DNA from: Roseinatronobacter ekhonensis
GTDB lineage: Bacteria; Pseudomonadota; Alphaproteobacteria; Rhodobacterales; Rhodobacteraceae
Direction: 5' to 3'
Assembly: GCF_900499075.1 (NCBI RefSeq)
Contig: NZ_UIHC01000011.1
Location: forward strand, 1 to 64,000
Length of the DNA stretch: 64,000 nt
Part shown: positions 55,031 to 63,954 of the stretch, piece by piece
Numbering within the stretch: the stretch's first letter is position 1
Layout of the letters: every line of letters begins with the position of its first letter
The notes under the pieces: model-generated
What the model was told of the DNA's origin: nothing
What the model saw: only the letters and a program-made list of their open reading frames with translations
Databases searched by the model: none
Made by a program: the position numbers and the translations under genes

Positions 55031-55165
55031 TTAGGCCGTCAGCTTCTTGCGGCCCATGCGGCGGCGCGCGTTGATGATCTTGCGGCCCGCCTTGGTGGCC
55101 ATGCGCGCGCGGAACCCGTGACGGTGCTTGCGAACCAGATTGCTGGGCTGAAATGTGCGTTTCAT
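55031..55165 (-). CDS. rpmH: Ribosomal protein bL34
   Basis: This 44-residue, Lys/Arg-rich protein begins [18 protein letters not shown] and ends [11 protein letters not shown], fully canonical. It is first in the rpmH-rnpA-yidD-ttcA-yidC run. Confidence 0.96.
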   Translation of the reverse strand: MKRTFQPSNLVRKHRHGFRARMATKAGRKIINARRRMGRKKLTA

Positions 55166-55251
55166 CGCTTGGCGTCCTTGTCAGTATGATACAGTCGTTA
55201 TGGCACGCGTTTTCCCTACCGGAATCGGCGTCCAATCAATCTCAGATGCGC

Positions 55252-55280
55252 AAGTTACAAGGCCAGCCCCGCCAAGTCAA
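55252..55280 (-). promoter_or_regulatory. Candidate rpmH promoter
   Basis: On the minus strand TTGACT (55275-55280) and TAACTT (55252-55257) are 17 bases apart, about 87 bases before the rpmH start. Good spacing and a good -35 box make it the likely promoter of the ribosomal-protein/insertase run. Confidence 0.6.
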
Positions 55281-55441
55281 TTCGGAAAACCGGGTTCAGC
55301 GCGGCAATCGGTGCGGAATTGAAACAATCGGCCCGATACGGTCACGCACGGTAAACCAAGCGTGATAGGCCTGTCACATCCGCAACGCATGCGGCATTCA
55401 GGACGAAGTGCAGCCTGTAACCTGAACCGAAGGAGTCCTCT

Positions 55442-56170
55442 GTGACCATACCCGACCCCAAACCGTCAGCATGGCGGGCAAGGCTGCCGCTGATCGCGCT
55501 GGTGGTGGTGGCCGCCATCGGCGCCTTCGCGCTGCGCGACTACCTGAGCTTTGATGCCCTGCGCGACAACCGAGAGGCGCTTCTGGCCTTCCGCGACGCC
55601 AATTATGCGCTGACTGCGCTGGCCTTTGTCGCAGCCTATATCGCAATCGTCGCGTTTTCCTTGCCCGGTGCGACGCCCGCCACCCTGACCGGCGGCTTTC
55701 TGTTCGGCCTGTTTCCGGGCGCGTTGTTCAACATCCTTGGCGCAACCATTGGCGCGGTGCTGATCTTTCTGGCCGTGCGCACGGGCTTGGGCAAAGGGCT
55801 GGCCGAAAAGATCGACGCCAGCGACGGGCGGGTGAAACGCATGACCCAAGCCATCCGCGACAACGGCGCGTCGGTCCTGTTTTCCATGCGTCTGGTGCCG
55901 GTGCTGCCATTCTTCGTGGCAAATGTCATCCCCGCGCTGATCGGGGTGCGCACATCCGTTTTCGCGGCGACCACATTCTTCGGCATCATCCCCGGCGGGA
56001 TAATCTACACGTGGGTCGGCGTGGGCCTTGGGGAAGTGTTCGCGCGCGGCGAAACCCCCAACCTGGGCATTATATTCGAGCCCCATATCATTGGCCCGTT
56101 GCTGGGGCTGGCGGCCCTGTCCTTTCTGCCCACCATAGTCAAATCCATCCGCAAGGAGCGTAAAGCATGA
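55442..56170 (+). CDS. TVP38/TMEM64-family (DedA-like) membrane protein
   Basis: This 242-residue protein has about six helices and the VTT-domain motifs ATPATLTGGFLFGLFPG and MRLVPVLPFFVANVIPALI. DedA-like proteins flip or transport lipids. The GTG start is supported by GAAGGAG. It overlaps the following oxidoreductase gene by four bases, and in other genomes the two are fused. Confidence 0.88.
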   Translation: MTIPDPKPSAWRARLPLIALVVVAAIGAFALRDYLSFDALRDNREALLAFRDANYALTALAFVAAYIAIVAFSLPGATPATLTGGFLFGLFPGALFNILGATIGAVLIFLAVRTGLGKGLAEKIDASDGRVKRMTQAIRDNGASVLFSMRLVPVLPFFVANVIPALIGVRTSVFAATTFFGIIPGGIIYTWVGVGLGEVFARGETPNLGIIFEPHIIGPLLGLAALSFLPTIVKSIRKERKA

Positions 56171-57561
56171 GCACGATCAAAACGGATATCTGCGTTATCG
56201 GTGGTGGCTCTGGCGGGTTGTCGGTGGCGGCAGGGGCAGTGCAGATGGGCGCGCGTGTGGTGCTGATCGAAGGTCACAAGATGGGCGGCGACTGCCTGAA
56301 CTATGGCTGCGTGCCCTCCAAGGCGCTGCTGGCGCAGGCGCGCGACGCAAAGGCGCGGGGGGGCACACCCTCGCCCGCCGATTTCACCAATGCCATGGCG
56401 CATGTGAAAGCGACCATCGCCACGATCGAGCCACATGATTCGGTCGAACGGTTTGAAGGGCTGGGTGTGCAGGTGCTGCAAGGCTACGGGCGCTTCACCG
56501 GCCCCGATACGGTCGAGGTGAATGGCACCAAGGTTACGGCACGCCGCTTCGTCATCTCCACGGGCTCTGCCCCGTTCGTGCCCCCCATAGAGGGGATAGA
56601 GACGATCCCCTACATGACGAATGAAACGATTTTCGACCAACAGGCGCGCCCCGGCCATTTGCTGGTCATCGGCGGTGGTCCCATCGGGCTGGAAATGGCG
56701 CTGGCACACAAACGGCTTGGGTCAGAGGTCACTGTGATCGAGGGCGCAAAGGCCATGGGCCGAGACGACCCAGAGGCCGCCGAGATCGTGCTGGCCAGCC
56801 TGCGCGCCGAAGGGATCGACATTGTTGAGGGCGCACAGGTCGAAAAGCTGTCCGGCCGCGCGGGCGCCATAGAGGTGCAGGTCAAGGGCGGCACGATTTT
56901 CACCGGCACGCATCTGCTGGTCGCTGTGGGGCGCAAACCCAATCTGGACAAGCTGGATCTGGACCGCGCGGGTGTGAAAACCGACCGTGGCGGGGTCAAG
57001 GTTGGCATGGACCTGCGCAGCACCAACAAACGCGTCTATGCCATTGGCGATGTGGCCGGCAAAGGGCAGTTCACACATCTGGCGGGGTATCAGGCGGGGA
57101 TCATCATCCGTGCCATGCTGTTTGGCCTGCCCGCCAAATCGCGCGCCGACCATATACCGCATGTCACCTATACCGACCCGGAACTGGCCCATGTCGGCCT
57201 GTCAGAGTCGGATGCGCGCAAGGAATACGGCATCAAACTGTCGGTCCACAAGGTGGGCTATGACCAGATAGACCGCGCGCAGGCCGAGGGCGCGACAACG
57301 GGCTTTCTGAAGCTGATGGTCGCAAACGGCCGCCCCGTTGGCTGCACCATCGTGGGTAAACAGGCGGGCGAATTGATTGCCCCCTACGCGCTGGCGATTG
57401 CCAATAATCTGAAGCTGTCGGCCATCGCGAATACGGTTCTGCCCTACCCGACATTGGCGGAAATCGGCAAACGCGGCGCTGGGGCCTATTTCTCTGTCAA
57501 ACTGTTTGATAACCCTACTGTGAAGCGCGTGGTGCGGCTGGTGCAGAAATGGCTGCCCTGA
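56167..57561 (+). CDS. FAD-dependent pyridine nucleotide-disulphide oxidoreductase (mercuric-reductase-like)
   Basis: This 464-residue flavoenzyme has FAD motif GGGSGG, redox disulfide CLNYGCVPSK (active cysteines), NAD motif GGGPIGLEMA and a C-terminal dimer domain. The expected catalytic His of dihydrolipoamide dehydrogenase (HPTxxE) is replaced by Tyr in YPTLAE. Lipoamide is therefore an unlikely substrate. The coupling with a TVP38 protein suggests a membrane-linked redox function. Confidence 0.87.
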   Translation: MSTIKTDICVIGGGSGGLSVAAGAVQMGARVVLIEGHKMGGDCLNYGCVPSKALLAQARDAKARGGTPSPADFTNAMAHVKATIATIEPHDSVERFEGLGVQVLQGYGRFTGPDTVEVNGTKVTARRFVISTGSAPFVPPIEGIETIPYMTNETIFDQQARPGHLLVIGGGPIGLEMALAHKRLGSEVTVIEGAKAMGRDDPEAAEIVLASLRAEGIDIVEGAQVEKLSGRAGAIEVQVKGGTIFTGTHLLVAVGRKPNLDKLDLDRAGVKTDRGGVKVGMDLRSTNKRVYAIGDVAGKGQFTHLAGYQAGIIIRAMLFGLPAKSRADHIPHVTYTDPELAHVGLSESDARKEYGIKLSVHKVGYDQIDRAQAEGATTGFLKLMVANGRPVGCTIVGKQAGELIAPYALAIANNLKLSAIANTVLPYPTLAEIGKRGAGAYFSVKLFDNPTVKRVVRLVQKWLP

Positions 57562-57588
57562 CCCGGCCCGCGGGCACAACGGGCGGAC

Positions 57589-58986
57589 ATGTTTGCAAAC
57601 AGTCTATCAGGACGGTTCTTGTGGTTGGTTGTCATCTTCGTGATGGTGGCCGAGGTGCTGATTTTCGGCCCCTCGGTCGCGCGCTACCGTGCCGACTACC
57701 TGGAAGCGCGGCTGGAGCGGTCACAGATCGCTTCGCTGGCGCTTCTCGCCTCTGACGGCTCTATCGCGGGCGAGCTGGCCGCAGAACTGCTGGACAATGC
57801 CGGAGTGTTCAACGTGGTGCTGCGCCGCGACGAGGTGCGCGAACTGGTTCTGGCCTCGCCCCTGCCCGGCCCGGTGGATGCGAGCTACGACTTACGGGAT
57901 GCCAACCTGCTGGGCCTGACACGCGATGCGTTGCAGGAAATGGCGCGGTCCGAACCACGCATCATCCGCATTATCGGCAACCCCGTGCAGCGCGGTGGAT
58001 TGTTGATCGAGATCACGCTCGACACGGCGCAATTGCAACGCGAATTGTGGGAATACAGCGCGCGCATTCTGGCTTTGTCGCTGGCAATTTCGGTGTTCAC
58101 GGCGCTGTTGCTTTACCTATCGGTGCGCATCTTTGTCGTTGCCCCGATGAGCAGGGTCATCCGGTCGATGTCGGACTATGCCGAGGCCCCGCAGGACGCG
58201 ACTCGTATCATCACACCGCAATCCAACATCGCAGAATTGCGGCAAGCAGAGGATGCCCTGCAAAAGCTGCAGAATGACCTGACCGGGCTGCTGCGCCAGA
58301 AAGAACGGCTGGCCCAGCTTGGCGGGTCGGTTGCGCGGATCAGCCATGATTTGCGCAACATGCTGACCACCGCGTCCATGCTCGCCGACCGGATAGAGAT
58401 GAGCGAAGATCCAAGCGTGAAACGCGCCGCACCCAAGCTGGTAGGGTCGCTGTCGCGGGCGATCAACCTGTGCGAATCGACCTTGGCCTTTGGCAAGGCG
58501 GAGGAACCACCGCCCCGTCTGGAACGCCTGCGTCTTGCCCCGCTGGTCGAAGACGTGATCGAAAGCGAGAAACTCGCCACCGACACGACCGCCACCATCA
58601 CCTTTGTCACTGATGTCAGCCCGACGCTGCACCTGCGCGCCGACAGCGAACAACTTTTCCGTGTGCTGGGCAACCTTGTGCGCAATGCGCGCCAAGCGCT
58701 GGAAGCCACGCGTAAGCCCGGCGTGATAGAGTTGACCGCAACCGAGACCGTGGACGAGGGTCAATCCGGCGTCGCGATCCGCATCGGAGATAGCGGGCCG
58801 GGCCTGCCACCCAAGGCGCGCGACCACCTGTTCGAGGCCTTTCAGGGCGGTGTGCGCAAGGGCGGCGTCGGTCTGGGGCTGGCGATCGCGGCAGAGCTGG
58901 TGCGCGGCCATGGCGGGCGGCTGGAGCTTGTCCGCTCTGACGGCGATGGCACCGAATTCCGTATCTGGCTGCCGGAAAACACGTGA
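57589..58986 (+). CDS. Orphan sensor histidine kinase
   Basis: This 465-residue kinase has two membrane helices (about 8-28 and 160-183) around a periplasmic sensor, then a HAMP-like linker, the dimerisation/phospho-acceptor helix with ARISHDLRNML, and an ATPase domain (NLVRNARQAL, GDSGPGLPP, GGVGLGLAIA). No response regulator lies beside it. The stop is 80 bases before tRNA-Arg. Confidence 0.88.
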   Translation: MFANSLSGRFLWLVVIFVMVAEVLIFGPSVARYRADYLEARLERSQIASLALLASDGSIAGELAAELLDNAGVFNVVLRRDEVRELVLASPLPGPVDASYDLRDANLLGLTRDALQEMARSEPRIIRIIGNPVQRGGLLIEITLDTAQLQRELWEYSARILALSLAISVFTALLLYLSVRIFVVAPMSRVIRSMSDYAEAPQDATRIITPQSNIAELRQAEDALQKLQNDLTGLLRQKERLAQLGGSVARISHDLRNMLTTASMLADRIEMSEDPSVKRAAPKLVGSLSRAINLCESTLAFGKAEEPPPRLERLRLAPLVEDVIESEKLATDTTATITFVTDVSPTLHLRADSEQLFRVLGNLVRNARQALEATRKPGVIELTATETVDEGQSGVAIRIGDSGPGLPPKARDHLFEAFQGGVRKGGVGLGLAIAAELVRGHGGRLELVRSDGDGTEFRIWLPENT

Positions 58987-59067
58987 CAGGTTTTTGACGA
59001 AAACCCGCAAAAACACCGCCGCCCCCCCCTTGCAAACCCTTTGGCGGGGCGATAATCACGCCCCAAC

Positions 59068-59144
59068 GCACCCGTAGCTCAGCTGGATAGAGCACCTGAC
59101 TACGAATCAGGGGGTCAGAGGTTCGAATCCTTTCGGGTGCGCCA
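59068..59144 (+). tRNA. tRNA-Arg (ACG)
   Basis: This is a complete 77-base cloverleaf: acceptor GCACCCG paired with CGGGTGC, D arm GCTCAGCTGGATAGAGC, anticodon loop CTACGAA with ACG at 59102-59104, T arm GGTTCGAATCC, and an encoded CCA end. Confidence 0.97.
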
Positions 59145-59153
59145 TTTTCCTTT

Positions 59154-60296
59154 TTATGCGACACGCTCGCCACGCACCCAAACTGCTTGCAGCAGTGGTG
59201 TTGGGCCCTTCGTTCGGACGCGCAACAGGTCGGCATGCAAACCGATGTTCAGCGCGCCCCGGTCTTGCATGTCTGCCGCGCGGGCCGGTGCTGCCGAGAC
59301 TGTCGCCAATCCGGCAGCCAAATTGCCCCAAATCTGTCCCAAAAGGATGGCCGACTGCAACAGCGCGGCAGGCACATAGTCCGAAGAGACAATATCCAGC
59401 AGGCCCGCCTGCGCCAGATCACCCGCCGCGACATTTCCCGAATGCGACCCGCCGCGCACAAGGTTCGGCGCGCCCATCATCACGGCGATCCCGTGTGCAT
59501 GACAGGCGCGTGCTGCATCCAGCGTGGTGGGGAACTCTGCCAGCCGCACCCCATGCTCGGCAGACGTATCGACATGCGCCTTGGTCGTATCGTCATGGCT
59601 GGCTAGCACCGCGCCATAGCGCCGCGCCGCCTGCACCACGGCGTGTTCATGCCCCACGCGCACTCGCTCACCCAGCGCTTTCTGCCGGGCGACATGGTCT
59701 TCGAACTCTGCATCCGTCATGCCGTGTTTGCCGCGCATATAGACCCGCAGTTGCGCAAGGTCGGAAAACTGGCGCTGCCCAGGAGTGTGGTCCATCAGGC
59801 TGACAATGCCCACGCGGTCCTCTGCGCCGAATTCATCCAGCTCTTCAATCAGAGTCTCAGAGCAGACCTCCGCCCGCAGATGCAGGAAATGGCTGATCTT
59901 CAGCGCCCCGGCAGCGCGCATTTGCAACAACTCATGCGCCAGATCGCGCGCATATCGTCCGCGTCCGCGCCGGTCTTGCCCGGTCAGCGACCCAAGCCGC
60001 AGGGCATCGAACACGGTGGTGATGCCGCAGCTTGCCAATTCGCGGTCATGGGCCACGACGGCGGCGGCATGCGGCCAATCCACGCCGGGACGCGGGGCAA
60101 GATGGCGTTCCAGATTGTCGGTGTGCAACTCGATCAGGCCGGGGCACAGGATATCCCTCGCGAAATCGACCGCGCCGGGCACGGCAGACGCACCCGGATC
60201 AATCGCGGCAATCCGCCCGTCCCGTATCAGCACCGATCCGTGCATCACCTCGTCGGGCAGGACCACTTGGGCATTGGACAAGACAAGTTCTGTCAT
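59154..60296 (-). CDS. phnM: Ribose 1-methylphosphonate 5-triphosphate diphosphatase
   Basis: This C-P lyase pathway enzyme removes pyrophosphate from the triphosphate made by PhnI/GHL. It is an amidohydrolase-fold protein of 380 residues with metal motif ELHTDNLERH, ASHDD and SSDYVP. It lies apart from phnJKLN, divergent from the DUF1045 gene by 94 bases. Confidence 0.93.
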   Translation of the reverse strand: MTELVLSNAQVVLPDEVMHGSVLIRDGRIAAIDPGASAVPGAVDFARDILCPGLIELHTDNLERHLAPRPGVDWPHAAAVVAHDRELASCGITTVFDALRLGSLTGQDRRGRGRYARDLAHELLQMRAAGALKISHFLHLRAEVCSETLIEELDEFGAEDRVGIVSLMDHTPGQRQFSDLAQLRVYMRGKHGMTDAEFEDHVARQKALGERVRVGHEHAVVQAARRYGAVLASHDDTTKAHVDTSAEHGVRLAEFPTTLDAARACHAHGIAVMMGAPNLVRGGSHSGNVAAGDLAQAGLLDIVSSDYVPAALLQSAILLGQIWGNLAAGLATVSAAPARAADMQDRGALNIGLHADLLRVRTKGPTPLLQAVWVRGERVA

Positions 60297-60327
60297 TTGC
60301 GACCTTCTGTCAGTAGGATACAGATTG

Positions 60328-60345
60328 GCGTCATGCGACTGTCAC
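60328..60345 (+). promoter_or_regulatory. Pho-box-like site
   Basis: GCGTCAT-GCGA-CTGTCAC fits the PhoB binding layout of two 7-base repeats with a 4-base spacer (consensus CTGTCAT-N4-CTGTCAY): 5 of 7 and 7 of 7 matches. It is 45 bases before the DUF1045 start. Phosphate control of C-P lyase genes is well known. Confidence 0.5.
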
Positions 60346-60390
60346 GCAGTCATGGCACGACAACGGCAGTTCATGGATAGGACCACCGCC

Positions 60391-61071
60391 ATGCCCGACG
60401 CTTACACCCGATACGCGGTTTTCTACGCGCCACCCGTGGGCAGCGAATTCGCCATAGCAGGCGCGCGGTGGCTGGGTTGGGACGTGGCCGATGGCCGCGC
60501 ACTGCCCCATCCGGATCTGGGTCTGGATCTGGCAACGGTTACGCAAACACCCCGCAAATACGGGCTGCACGGCACGCTCAAACCGCCGATGCGGCTGGCC
60601 ACACCGCCCGAAACCTTTCTCGACGCGGTCGAGACCTTCGCCCAGTCGCGCCCAGCCGTCGATCTGGGGCAATTGCGTCTGCGCATGCTGGGGGCTTTTC
60701 TGGCCATTGTTCCCAACCCGCAGCCCGCGGCGCTTGGCGATCTGGCAGCAGAAGTCGTGCGCTCTCTGGACCCGTTTCGCGCGCCCCTGTCGCAAGCAGA
60801 CATGGACCGGCGCCGTGCAGCGGGGCTGAGCGCGCGCCAAGATGCGCTGCTGGTGCAATGGGGCTATCCCTATGTGATGGAAGAGTTCCGCTTCCACGTC
60901 ACGCTCAGCGGCCAGCTGGACCCGGCGTCGATGCGCGACGTGTTTCGCGCCGCCGACGCATGGTTCGGGCCGGTGCTGGCAGAGCATCACAGCCTGTCGG
61001 AACTGGCGGTATTCGGCGAAGATGCGGATGGGCGTTTCCATCTGCTCAGGCGCTTTGCGCTGACAGGTTGA
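60391..61071 (+). CDS. DUF1045 phosphonate-cluster protein, 2H-phosphoesterase-like
   Basis: This 226-residue protein of the DUF1045 family is regularly found in phn clusters. Two H-x-T motifs, HGT at 60-62 (GLHGTLKPP) and HVT at 169-171 (RFHVTLSGQ), are the signature of 2H phosphoesterases, which open cyclic phosphates. PhnP, the usual cyclic phosphodiesterase of the pathway, is not seen in the window, so this protein may replace it. The ATG at 60391 follows AGGAC; 60373 is an alternative. It is convergent with phnN, overlapping by 26 bases. Confidence 0.83.
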   Translation: MPDAYTRYAVFYAPPVGSEFAIAGARWLGWDVADGRALPHPDLGLDLATVTQTPRKYGLHGTLKPPMRLATPPETFLDAVETFAQSRPAVDLGQLRLRMLGAFLAIVPNPQPAALGDLAAEVVRSLDPFRAPLSQADMDRRRAAGLSARQDALLVQWGYPYVMEEFRFHVTLSGQLDPASMRDVFRAADAWFGPVLAEHHSLSELAVFGEDADGRFHLLRRFALTG

Positions 61072-61591
61072 GCGCGCGCAACATCTGTTCCAGCGCCGCA
61101 TCGACCGTGCCGTCATTCCGGATCAGAACTGCGCCGTCGGGCAGATCGGTCCCGACCCGCTTCAGCCTTGCGGCAATCTCGCGCGCGGATTCGCGTCCGC
61201 GCGCGCGCAACCGTGCAGCCAGCACCTCTGGCGCGGCGGTGATCATCAAGATCTGCGCCTCCGGGTAGCGCGCGCGGATTGCGGGCAGCGCACGGCGTGA
61301 CCCGTTGAACACCACCATCCGCCCCGCCAAAAGTTCCGTGTCGATGCTGGCCGGAATTGCATAGCGCAACCCGTGCGCGGCCCAGTGCACCGCGTATTGC
61401 CCCAAGGCAAGGCGTGCGTCGAACAGCGCCTCGCTGACCGCGTCGTGATCCTCTCCAACTGCGCCCGCCGCACGGGTGATGACGCGGCGCGCGACCACAA
61501 CATCGGGGCAGGCGTCTGCCAGCGCGGCGATCAGCGTGTCTTTGCCGACGCCGGACGGACCGACCACGACAACAAGCTGGCCCGCGCTCAT
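61046..61591 (-). CDS. phnN: Ribose 1,5-bisphosphate phosphokinase
   Basis: The enzyme converts ribose 1,5-bisphosphate to PRPP at the end of the C-P lyase route. This 181-residue P-loop kinase has GPSGVGKDT near the N terminus. Its start overlaps the phnL stop by four bases. A guanylate-kinase-like fold is the general family. Confidence 0.93.
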   Translation of the reverse strand: MSAGQLVVVVGPSGVGKDTLIAALADACPDVVVARRVITRAAGAVGEDHDAVSEALFDARLALGQYAVHWAAHGLRYAIPASIDTELLAGRMVVFNGSRRALPAIRARYPEAQILMITAAPEVLAARLRARGRESAREIAARLKRVGTDLPDGAVLIRNDGTVDAALEQMLRALNLSAQSA

Positions 61592-62274
61592 GCCGCCCGC
61601 TCCTTGGGCGCGAAGCCCTGCACATCCACCTCGCGGTCACATACTGCCGCGCGCGCATCGGCATCATGGAAGATGCCCAGTATCGCGGCGCCACGGCGCT
61701 TGGCGTCGGTGATCAAATCCAGGACAATGGCGCGGTTTGCAGCATCCAGACTCGCTGTCGGCTCATCCAGCAACATTGCGGGCCAGGGATGGATAAATCC
61801 GCGTGCGATATTCACCCGCTGCTGCTCGCCGCCGGAAAAGGTCGTGGGCGACAACCCCCACAACCGTTGCGGAATGTTAAGCTTGGCCAGCATCGCTCCG
61901 GCCTGAAGGCGCGCCTCGGCCTCCTCCATCCCTTGCACCAGCAACGGCTCGGCCACAACATCCAGCGCGGGCACACGCGGAATAACCCGCAGGAACTGGC
62001 TGACATACCCAAGCCGGTCGCGGCGCAGCGCCAGAACGTCGCGCGGGGCGGCATTGCGCAATTCGACCCCATCCACACGGATTGACCCGGCATCACAACG
62101 GTAATTGCCCCAGATCATCCGCATCAGGGTCGACTTTCCAACTCCAGAGGCTCCGGTCAGCGCCACGCATTCGCCCGGCCCGACCCGCAGGCTGGCACCT
62201 TCCATGACCGGCAGCACCGTGCCGCCCTGATTGTGCAGCACGAACTGTTTGCCCGCATCCCTGACCTCTATCAT
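61588..62274 (-). CDS. phnL: C-P lyase subunit-associated ATPase PhnL
   Basis: This 228-residue ABC-type ATPase is required for methylphosphonate use. Walker A is GASGVGKST, signature FSGGEQQRV and Walker B AMLLDEPTASLD. The start at 62274 gives the family N terminus (IEVRDAGKQF). The GATGAAGG end of motif copy C lies just upstream. Confidence 0.93.
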   Translation of the reverse strand: MIEVRDAGKQFVLHNQGGTVLPVMEGASLRVGPGECVALTGASGVGKSTLMRMIWGNYRCDAGSIRVDGVELRNAAPRDVLALRRDRLGYVSQFLRVIPRVPALDVVAEPLLVQGMEEAEARLQAGAMLAKLNIPQRLWGLSPTTFSGGEQQRVNIARGFIHPWPAMLLDEPTASLDAANRAIVLDLITDAKRRGAAILGIFHDADARAAVCDREVDVQGFAPKERAA

Positions 62275-62284
62275 GCCTCTTTGT

Positions 62285-62310
62285 CCTTCATCTTGCCCCA
62301 AATACTCACG
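62285..62310 (-). repeat. Recurrent motif GAGTATTT-GGG-GCAAGATGAAGG, copy C
   Basis: On the minus strand the 23-base core is identical to copy A. It lies in the 63-base gap between phnK and phnL, in the direction of transcription. AAGGA at its end precedes the phnL ATG by about 10-14 bases. Confidence 0.75.
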
Positions 62311-62337
62311 ACACGCGGCTGGCCACGGCCAATTTGG

Positions 62338-63108
62338 TCACACATGCAGCACCGAACTGACCAGAAGCTGCGTATACCCGTGTTGCGGGTCGTCCAGCAC
62401 CTGGTCCGTCAGGCCCTCTTCCACCACATGGCCGTCCTTCATCACCATCAGCCGGTCCGCAAGCAGGCGCACCACGGACAGATCATGCGTCACGATCACC
62501 ACAGACAGGCCCAGTCGCCGCACCAATCCGCGCAACAGGTCCAGCAGGCGCGCCTGTACGCTGACATCCAGCCCCCCCGTGGGTTCGTCCATGAACACCA
62601 ACCGTGGCCCCGTCACCAGATTGCGCGCGATCTGAACACGCTGCTGCATGCCGCCGCTGAACGTACTGGGGCGGTCATCCATCCGGGCGGTATCGATTTC
62701 CACGCGGGTCAGCCAATCGGCGGCCTGCGCGCGAATGTCGCCGTAGTGGCGCGCGCCCACGGCCATCAGCCGCTCGCCGACATTGCCGCCTGCACTGACG
62801 CCCATGCGCAGCCCGTCGCGCGGGTTCTGGTGGACAAAGGCCCAGTCTGTGCGCGCCAGCCAGCGGCGTTCCGGCTCTGACATCGTCAGCGTGTCGCGCG
62901 GGCCATGCGCCCGAGTGTCAAGGATGACGCGGCCTGTATCGGGCGCAAGATGTCCGGCAAGGCAGTTCAGAAGCGTCGACTTGCCCGATCCGCTCTCGCC
63001 GACAATACCCATCACCTCGCCGGGCCATAAGGTGAAATCCACATCGGCGCAGCCAATATGCGCACCGTAGCGTTTGCTCAGGCCCTCGACCTGCAACAAG
63101 GGGGTCAT
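62338..63108 (-). CDS. phnK: C-P lyase subunit-associated ATPase PhnK
   Basis: This 256-residue ABC-type ATPase binds the PhnGHIJ core. Walker A is GESGSGKST, signature FSGGMQQRV and Walker B RLVFMDEPTGGLD. Its start overlaps the phnJ stop by four bases. Confidence 0.94.
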   Translation of the reverse strand: MTPLLQVEGLSKRYGAHIGCADVDFTLWPGEVMGIVGESGSGKSTLLNCLAGHLAPDTGRVILDTRAHGPRDTLTMSEPERRWLARTDWAFVHQNPRDGLRMGVSAGGNVGERLMAVGARHYGDIRAQAADWLTRVEIDTARMDDRPSTFSGGMQQRVQIARNLVTGPRLVFMDEPTGGLDVSVQARLLDLLRGLVRRLGLSVVIVTHDLSVVRLLADRLMVMKDGHVVEEGLTDQVLDDPQHGYTQLLVSSVLHV

Positions 63109-63950
63109 GCGTTTGCCTCCATCTGCGCGGCGCGCGTCGCGCAGTAATCGGTGTCCGAGCAGACGAACATGCGCCCGCCGCTGTCGTCGGTGATCACTTC
63201 ATCCAGATAGCTGTCCTGCGCGCCGCATATCGCGCAATCATGGCCTGCGGCTTTTGACGGGGTGAAGGGATAATCCTCGAAGTCGAGGCTTTCGACCCGC
63301 GTGAAAGGCGGCAGCGCGTAGATGCGGCATTCCCGTCCCGCGCCGAAAAGCTGCAAGGCCGGCGACATGTTCAGCTTCGGATTGTCGAATTTCGGAATGG
63401 GCGACGGGTCCATCACATATCGCCCCTCGACCTTGACGGGGTAGGCATAGGCGCGCGCGATTTCGCCATGGCGGGCAATGTCCTCGTATAGGCGTACCTG
63501 CATCAACCCGTAATCTTCCAGCGCGTGCATGGTGCGGGTCTCGGTCTCGCGCGGTTCCAGAAAGCGCAGGGGTTCGGGGATCGGCACCTGAAAGACAAGG
63601 ATCTGCCCCGCCACCAGCGGAGCTTCGGGTATGCGGTGGCGCGTCTGGATCACACTGGCATCTGCCGTCGACTCGGTCGTGGCCACACCCGCGACCTTTT
63701 CGAAAAAGCTACGGATGGACACGGCGTTGGTGGTGTCATCCGCCCCTTGGTCGATCACTTTCAAACTGTCCTCGGGCACAAGGCACGCGGCTGTCACCTG
63801 CACGCCGCCGGTGCCCCAGCCATAGGGCATCGGCATTTCACGGCTGGAAAACGGCACCTGGTAGCCGGGGATCGCGACAGCCTTCAGCAGGGCGCGCCGG
63901 ATCATGCGTTTGGTCGCCTCGTCCAGATAGGCGAAATTATACTCGGTCAT
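63105..63950 (-). CDS. phnJ: Carbon-phosphorus lyase PhnJ
   Basis: This radical-SAM enzyme cleaves the C-P bond of ribose 1-alkylphosphonate 5-phosphate, releasing the alkane. It has 281 residues. The C-terminal cysteine set CAICGAQ and VCSDTDYC provides three 4Fe-4S ligands and the catalytic Cys. ATG 63950 starts the standard TEYNFAYLDE N terminus. Confidence 0.96.
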   Translation of the reverse strand: MTEYNFAYLDEATKRMIRRALLKAVAIPGYQVPFSSREMPMPYGWGTGGVQVTAACLVPEDSLKVIDQGADDTTNAVSIRSFFEKVAGVATTESTADASVIQTRHRIPEAPLVAGQILVFQVPIPEPLRFLEPRETETRTMHALEDYGLMQVRLYEDIARHGEIARAYAYPVKVEGRYVMDPSPIPKFDNPKLNMSPALQLFGAGRECRIYALPPFTRVESLDFEDYPFTPSKAAGHDCAICGAQDSYLDEVITDDSGGRMFVCSDTDYCATRAAQMEANA

Positions 63951-63954
63951 GGGC

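Noticed and set aside
59068-59144. tRNA-Arg as the integration site of a genomic island
   Set aside because: No integrase follows and no partial repeat of the tRNA 3' end is seen downstream within the window. The phn genes beside it are of ordinary composition.
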